DNA of 64,000 nt from Nicotiana tabacum. Its lineage: Eukaryota > Streptophyta > Magnoliopsida > Solanales > Solanaceae. Shown here one piece after another: positions 57,711-64,000 of the stretch (position 1 is the stretch's first letter; every line of letters begins with the position of its first letter). A model generated the notes under the pieces. The model was given only the letters and a program-made list of their open reading frames with translations. It searched no databases and was not told the DNA's origin. A program made the translations under genes and the position numbers. Location of the stretch: NCBI RefSeq assembly GCF_000715075.1, contig NC_134089.1, positions 109,995,157-110,059,156 of the forward strand, in the 5' to 3' direction.

Positions 57711-58077
57711 ACAAAACAAAAGAAATTTTTCTGCCCCAGTTTGATATTGGGAACATCTGTGAGTGTTAACCAATTCTTGTTATCAAAATAAGTTCTAAGC
57801 TAAATTCCCTTTTTCCTGAAAAATTTCAAACCAAGTCTCATCTCAAAAGTGAAAAACTTAAATGCTAAATTATATTTCCCAAAAGTAACACTCTCGTTAG
57901 ACCTTGTCATTTGCAAGGGTCTCAAACTTACTAAATCCCGTTATCCAGGAAGGTACTGAAAACTTACTGTTGAGCCTGTTTGGAACCTACTTTCTCACGG
58001 AGGGTTTCTCCGGAACAAACAAAATTTCCTAGCCTTGTTTCAATCAAATAAAACATGTGAGTTTAAACATGGTGGTT

Positions 58078-58632
58078 GGTTTATGGCCTTGACTTTGAGG
58101 GCGATTGCTCTTTCACTTCCCATGATAACCTCGATTTCAACTCGAGAGACCTAGCTTGTTTATTGACTGACCACTTTCTCTGTCACCCTTGTCACGAAAA
58201 AAAATACCTCTAATCCGTTCAAACCCAATACCATTCATCTACTGCATTGTGCTCATGCATTGACATATACCGACCCTTTGTGTTTCACATGAATCCCAAA
58301 GCACGTCAATTGTCACCCACTCAGTGCGCATGTTGTTCTTTCCTAACTTAAACCACTGGCCTTGGCCTTGGCCTTGAGGTCTATTCCTCCTTCACTTGCC
58401 ATTATAACTTTGATCTCCGCTTGGAAGACCTTGTTTGTTATTGGTTAACTACTTTCTCTGTCAACCTTATCACAGAAAATACCTTTGATCCGTTCACCCA
58501 ACATCCTATATTTGTTGCATTATTCATGAATTGACATATACCAAACCTTTGTATTTCACATGAATCCCAAAGCACGTTGATTGCTACCAACTCAGTGCGC
58601 ATGCTGTTCTTTCTTGACTTATACCACTGTGA
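58078..58632. repeat. Tandem duplication, two units of about 280 bp
   Basis: Unit 1 (about 58078-58352) and unit 2 (about 58360-58632) share 'ctttctctgtca', 'gaattgacatatacc', 'catgaatcccaaagcacgt', 'actcagtgcgcatg' and 'ttgttctttc' in the same order, with scattered substitutions. A short 'ccttggccttggccttg' run marks the joint. Confidence 0.85.
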
Positions 58633-60600
58633 TGCACTAGCCAGACTCTGCTTTGTGCAATTGGAAAGCTGTTAGCATATTCTGAAGTCATTTCTCACTT
58701 GTTTTGACCAAACTGACCCATAAGAGGAAGTAAACAAGACAAAAGAAACAGAGTAAGGATAATGGAAAGAGATGATTCCTAACAATAAAACTACAAAGTA
58801 AAGACTTATCAGATGTGGATATCAACTCTAATGATCATGACATGCACATTTGGATTAAGTGGCCTAATCTGTCAAGCAAGTCTAATTTTCAACTCTTGTT
58901 ATACCCCTAAACCGTGAAACTGGGCTTCAATGCTCCAATTATCCAATCTGATTCACGATCCTTATTCGACTTGTAGTGCCCGAAGGGTTTTCACCATCAA
59001 GCCTCTCTCATTTCGTTCTTTCTCTCAACTCACCATCGCCTTATGGTGCCTGTGAAGGTTTTCACGAATAATACTCTCTCATTTTATTCTTTTCTTCTTA
59101 TTTCCTCTGATTCTGTAGATGACAAGGCATTAACCATGGTAAGAACATCATATACTCTTGGCATGTCTAAATGCAGCACTCTCAAAGATTATCTGGGAGG
59201 TCTTTTTGGACTGTAATATGGCTTTTAGACAGGGTTAGAAAAAAAAGATATCATAAAGACTCAAAATAACTAAGACAACGGGGTTAATTTATTTACAACT
59301 TTTGGAATCCATTTCAAAACTTTGCCCCAATTTCTAAAATAGGGGAATTTGAATCTATTTTTCCCTCTCTTTTTTTATGGGATTTCTCACTCTCGACTTT
59401 GTGGGATTATGAAATATTTTATTTGGTATGACCAAACCGTAAGGCTGCCTACATATCTTGTGGTGACAAGAATCAGGTCAAACGTAGTTCACAAGACTAC
59501 TTTTGTTACTATTTTCCTTTTTTTTGTTTTTGCTTTTTTTTTCTTTTCCTTTTTCCTTCTTTTTCCTTTTTCTTTTTTTTCTTCTTTTTTTCTTTATCTT
59601 TATTTTTCTCTTTTTTTTGAATTTTCCTTTTGGAATAAACTTTCTAAAATAAACCTATGGGGACATGAACTTTTTTTTTCGTATGACTCTAACTTGATTC
59701 CAAAAGAGGGGAAGCCAAAGAAATCAGTACAAACTCAAAAGGGTATCAAATGGTATAAGTGTTTGGGTAGCTGAAAGAGGGCCTCCCAATCCCTGAAAAT
59801 GCCAAGTACAACATATGCAACTTGAAATGAAAATTAAAGATCATGCACAATATTTCTTTTGCGACTTTGGCATTGATATTACTGATATGCCTTCCACTTT
59901 TCTTTAGCGCCTTGTCAAGTACAGAACCCTCATTGGGTGATTCCCTTTTCACAATGGATATCCTCCATCAATTTGGTGAAAACTTCCTTGACTTTATCTT
60001 GTAACTTGAGATGCACTTGAACTCAAAGTTATTTGTTTCAAATAATCCGGGATGCACTCTCCTTTAACGAATTCTTGTCATCATATTATCTTCCCAAATT
60101 ATCTCCCCAGTTTCCCATGGTTCGGGCTTCAAATGATCTCAAAATGTCCAAATCTGTACCTATTTCCCTCAAGTGTCCATATCATCTTCAAAATTATTTC
60201 ATTGCTTCATGACTTCATGATTAATCTAACTTTTAAGACTAGGCCTAGAAGTATGCATGCATGTCATTTCACTAGAGCCAGCATGAAAAGAACTATAAAA
60301 AGAGAAGAGAACTAAACAAAAAAATGACTGAAAATAACAGAAAATAGAAAATCGCATTAGACAAATGGTGAAACGGTTCGAACAACAAAACAAGCAAACT
60401 AAACTGGGGTTATAATCCTGGAACAAACCTAGACAATACTAAACGAGTTACTACGACTAAACGAACCAGGCAAAATAAAAGGATAGAAGGGTTTGAGTCA
60501 CAGGACAATATCCGGATTACAACGTTGAAAATAACCTGGACAACAAAAATGACAACAAAATAAACCACCACAACTCCTCCTCGGCTAGTCAAGAAATGGA
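58633..60600 (-). other. Region between the repeat arrays and gag of F
   Basis: No recognisable pol domain on either strand. It contains a copy of the 'cctacatatc...cgtagttc' module (59445-59490), a pyrimidine tract (59515-59625), and on the minus strand (60430-60230) a degenerate stretch that looks like a non-coding continuation of gag-type transcripts. The LTR inner edge should be somewhere in 59000-59650, because in element orientation a purine tract lies there. Confidence 0.5.
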
Positions 60601-60629
60601 GCGTCTTTCCAATTACCAAGCACGACATC

Positions 60630-62090
60630 TTAGCCACTAGATTCCACATCAATATTGCCAAGACCATTACCAACTTCAATATCATTAACTTCAGTCAGCA
60701 AATTCCCAAGAGAATTCGCATGCTCCCTATCACTGTCCTTGATCACAATTACCCCTTCTTGAATCATTCTTTCTAGTTCCCTTTTCAAAGCACGATAATC
60801 TTCAATGATATGCCCTTGGACGTTAGAGTGGTACATGCATCGTACAGTAGGATCAAAACCTTTTACATATGGGTCTGGAGTATAGCCAAGGTGTGGCTCA
60901 ATCAGGCTAGAATGCTTTAATTTTTAGAACAAGCTTGTGTAGGACTCCCCGATTGGCGTAAAAATATTTCTTTGCCTTTGTTCCCCTCTCTACTCCTATT
61001 TTCTAGGGTTGTTGGGTGCCTGAAAATGTTGTGAAGGCAAAAGTGCATTATGTGGCGCTATCGCTCGCCATGAGGAATGACCTAGTGGTTGGACAGATGG
61101 CCAGACATTGTTCGGAGGATAATACTGGGGTGGATTATGTGGAGCTCGGGGATATTCATGGGGTCAGTATTGAGGCTAAAAGCGTTAGCAGGAACGCCCA
61201 CTTGATCCTGTCGTTGGCGAGGCTCAGCAACATCTTTTCTATCAATGGGAGGAATGTCCCGAGCAACTTGTTCGTTCCATCTGAACCAAAATTCTCTAAA
61301 ACTTTCTTTGGGTTTCTTTTCCATCTGAGATAGGGAGAAACGGTCTGGGGCAATGTCTATATTGTACTGAAAGTTTCGCATAAAATCTTGAGTCATGTCA
61401 TCCCATGTATGCCACTTGCCGACATCTTGACGAGTATGTCATTCCAAAGCTGCCCCAGTCAGGCTCTCACTGAAATACGCCATCAGCAACTCATCTTTCC
61501 CGCCAACACTTCTCATTTCACTGCTAACCCCTCATATGGGATACTGGATCTCCACGCCCATCATACAAATTAAATTTTGGCATCTTAAACCCTTTCAACT
61601 TTCTGGATATCTCATCTTGTTCCACTATCTTAGCAGGCTTTGCAGTCTCACCGGGAGGCTCAAAATGAGGAGCGTAAGAGTATGGACCCAAGACCTTGAA
61701 AATTAGTTTTGGAGCATAGTGCTGGGCATCGGGGATTTTGAACACAGTCTCGCTAGAGGATCGAGGAAAGGTAGCAGGTAGAGGAGATACAAAAACATGA
61801 GTGGTCAAAGGAGCGGGATGTGAGGTGGTTCTGGGGGGTTGAGTGTGAAAAGGTTGTGGGGAGATGTCAGCAGCACTGGGAATCTGGATTTGTGATAGTG
61901 GTAGGATGTTGACAAGGCATTCAGTATAGTTAGTGGGAAATAATGGTGGAGGACGCCCACTAACCCAGGTTTGGTATATTTCGGTCATCTGTCCTTTCAA
62001 TCTTAAGACCTCTTCTTTCAACTCAGATTTTGACCCAACAATCTCCTTAGATGGATCAATAACACTCGTGTCCAAGTCTTTGCTAGCCAT
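60630..62090 (-). pseudogene. gag: gag-like ORF of F
   Basis: The ATG at 62090 begins M-A-S-K-D-L-D-T-S. A short coiled-coil-like part (K-S-E-L-K-E-E-V-L-R-L-K-G-Q-M) and a Pro-rich region lead to K-G-F-K-M-P-K-F-N-L-Y-D-G-R-G-D-P. After frameshifts near 61540 and 61400 the capsid part reads M-T-Q-D-F-M-R-N-F-Q-Y-N-I-D, S-L-S-Q-M-E-K-K-P-K-E-S-F-R-E-F and F-R-W-N-E-Q. A last piece (60836-60630) has R-A-L-K-R-E-L-E-R-M-I-Q-E-G. This wording matches Ogre/Tat Gag of Solanaceae. A conserved stretch between the last two pieces is missing or scrambled. Confidence 0.82.
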
Positions 62091-62099
62091 GGCTACCTT

Positions 62100-64000
62100 G
62101 CTCTTTGAACGTGTGTTGTGTGGATGAGTTACTTAAGAACCACAAACCAACCACCCTTCTGCTCAATGATGATATCAAAAGGAACAAAATGGGGTCATCC
62201 TGTTAGCGTTAGGGCATTTAACAGCTAAAAATATCACATTGCGTGCAATGCACCTAGCAACAATTAACGGTTCTAGAATGACTTCGAGGGTCACAAGGTC
62301 ACTTGGCATCATCCTAATTTTGTTTATTTCAATCTTCTCTTTTCTTTTCTTTTCTTTTCTAGCACTTCCTAGCTTGCTCATTTTCCTTCATTTTCTTTTC
62401 TTTCTGATTATCGCTCTTTTCTTTCCTCTCATTTCTCACGTCCCACAACTTCATCCTTTTTTTTTCTTTTTTTCTTTTCTTTCTTTTTTCTTCTTTTTCT
62501 TTTTCTTTTAATAAGTAAAAAAATGATTCAATTGAACCCTATGTAGGTTGTCTATGTATCATGACACCGCATGAATCAAATCTTTGCATAGTTCGGGAAG
62601 ATCGGAAATAAAGCAAACGTACTAACGTTCTCTTTTTCTTTTTCTTTTCTTTTTTACCTTAATGATTACTTTGATGAGAAGAAAAAATAAAAAAAGCAAA
62701 TCCTTTTTTTTAAATTTTCTAGACTTAATGTTTTATAACCTATTCTAAACTAAAGCTTAATGGACATATTTTTTTTTTCTTTTTAAAACAAATACTCTAT
62801 TAAGAAAAAATTCTACAAGAGAAAAATATTTTTTGACTCTTTTTTTAGGAAGGAAATCTAAAAAATAAACTAAAGAAATATATTTTGATTTCGTTTGATA
62901 TCCTGAAAGAAAATTTTCGAATCAAGAAATAAAAAAGATAAAAAACTATTTTTGGATTTCAATTTTTAATTACCTAAAGGAGAAATTCTAAAGATAAACA
63001 AAAGATAAGGTATGTTATTTTCTTCTATGTATAATGTCCTAAAGTTCTAGTAAAAATAAAAAAATTTCTATTCATTTTTCATTAATTTCGCAAAGAAAAA
63101 CCTCAAAAGAAAATCTTTTTGGATTTTTGGAATTAATACCTTAAAGAAAACTTTTAAAGAGGTACTAAAAGAAAATTCTTTTTTTTTTGAATTTTTAGTC
63201 TTAATATACTAAAGGAAATATAAAAGTAAATTTTTTTATTTTACGTTCTAGATATTAATTGCCTAAAGGAAAACCACCTCAATTTTTTTTTTTTTAGGAG
63301 TAGTATTTCTAAAGAAAATTCTAACGAAAATATAAAAACGTAAACTATCTTCTTCTTTTTTTGGATTTTTGAGTTACAACACACTTTTTCAAATATAAAT
63401 CTCCTTAAGCAACTCCTGAATGAGCAATCCTGACTAGATGATCTCGGGGTATCTGTCATGCTCAAACTCCGGTAAGTAGATCCACACCTGTATGAAAAAA
63501 AACTAAAACCAACACTAGGTGAGACAATAACACTCCCTATTGGACGCATGCAAGACATGATTGAGGCTATTTTTGCAAAATGGCTTATGTGACCAAAAGG
63601 TGGCTAGAAATGCAAAATTTGGCTAAGACCCCGCAAAGACAAGAACCTAAGATTCACTAGGAAGACTGGACTCTATGTGGGTTACCTACGTATCACGCCC
63701 CGAAAGACGAGAATCATGTATGCGTAGTTCGGGTAGATTGGATACGGGCGGGAATTACAAAAATAACTAATTTAGAGAAAAATATTTTTTTTTGTCTTTT
63801 TTTAAAAAAAATGATAAAACATGTAAACTCTTTTTGGATTTTTTTTTTCTTTTTTTTTTGATTTTCGGAAAATGATGAAAAGTGCAAAACCTTTTGTTGA
63901 ATTTTTCAAGTTTTTTTTTCCTTAACAAAATATGACAGAAAACATAATCGAGCCCTACTTGCCTTATTTTTCACACTTCACCCTCTCTCTTTTTTCTTCT
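62100..64000 (-). other. 5' leader side of F: pyrimidine tracts and repeated modules
   Basis: No gene recognised. It contains (ttttc)n and poly-T tracts at 62330-62360, 62455-62515, 62620-62660, 63781-63860 and 63960-64000, and two copies of the 'ctayrtatca...atgcgtagttcggg' module (62535-62600 and 63675-63740). In element orientation these are purine-rich leader or 5' LTR sequence. Confidence 0.5.

Larger units (their letters stand above)
53717..64000 (-). mobile_element. Ogre/Tat-like element F, 3' LTR region and gag, continuing right
   Basis: The left edge TGTCACACCTCC is the complement of GGAGGTGTGACA, the LTR 3' end of Ogre/Tat-type elements as I recall them. The first 300 bp (gagtcgccac, ggtgtcccaag, gaaggtgttaggcattc) are a very common Solanaceae LTR stretch. 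A gag-like ORF on the minus strand (62090-60630) gives the orientation. No protease, RT or integrase is visible between gag and the LTR. 53712-53716 (aggcc) is the expected target duplication. The LTR's inner edge and the 5' LTR could not be placed. Confidence 0.75.

Noticed and set aside
56854..57773. A 286-codon minus-strand frame over the F repeat array
   Set aside because: The frame is created by the tandem repeat itself. Residues follow the repeat unit and no domain is visible.
59349..59774. Phe-rich 141-codon plus-strand frame
   Set aside because: It is translation of a poly-T/ttttc tract and has no protein features beyond low complexity.

Overview
This is a plant nuclear window made almost entirely of LTR retrotransposons, mainly Ty3/gypsy, inserted into one another. 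I found no intact single-copy gene, no rRNA or tRNA gene and no CRISPR array. The polyprotein motifs (Athila, Tat and Tekay-type chromovirus lineages), a Stowaway-like MITE and the LTR families all match what I know of Solanaceae intergenic heterochromatin, perhaps Nicotiana. The genus is recollection, not a search result.

Left block (1-19041). A minus-strand Athila element (A1, 1-8908) enters the window partway through the ORF that follows pol. It has gag, protease, RT, RNase H, integrase, a primer-binding site and a complete 5' LTR, all broken by stops. It sits inside the 3' untranslated region of a plus-strand Athila relative (A2, 8909-10821). A2 in turn sits inside a minus-strand Tekay-type LTR (10822-13924) that also carries a MITE. 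That LTR is inserted in a decayed Tat-lineage integrase (13925-14930), which is further split by a solo LTR (14931-17708, duplication aaaag). About 1.3 kb of AT-rich sequence follows, with no recognisable gene.

Central block (19042-49525). One Tekay-type chromovirus (D) was inserted in AT-rich DNA and later split twice. Element B (21439-32195, perfect duplication tgcga) landed in its gag. Element C (38722-49105, duplication gtgca/atgca) landed in its 3' LTR. B has two 2.8-kb LTRs, an initiator-Met-type primer site and degenerate gag-pol with a chromodomain. D keeps gag, protease, RT, RNase H, integrase and chromodomain remnants. C has 3.07-kb LTRs around a 4.2-kb interior that retains only a zinc-knuckle trace and part of protease and RT.

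Right block (49526-64000). After about 430 bp of AT-rich DNA come fragments of a further Tekay-type element (E) whose LTR is fused at about 52171 to a C-family LTR. At 53717 begins a minus-strand Ogre/Tat-like element (F) with an LTR-like region full of tandem repeats, a gag-like ORF and no visible pol. It runs off the right edge.

All these coding regions are dead or damaged. Most premature stops are at Gln, Trp or Arg codons, as expected from C-to-T decay of methylated DNA. The most interesting signals are in the non-coding parts: an LTR-like promoter module in front of the post-pol ORF of A1, a shared skeleton of CpG palindrome block plus splice-donor sequences in Tekay-type LTR families, and a terminal LTR hairpin with a compensatory base change.
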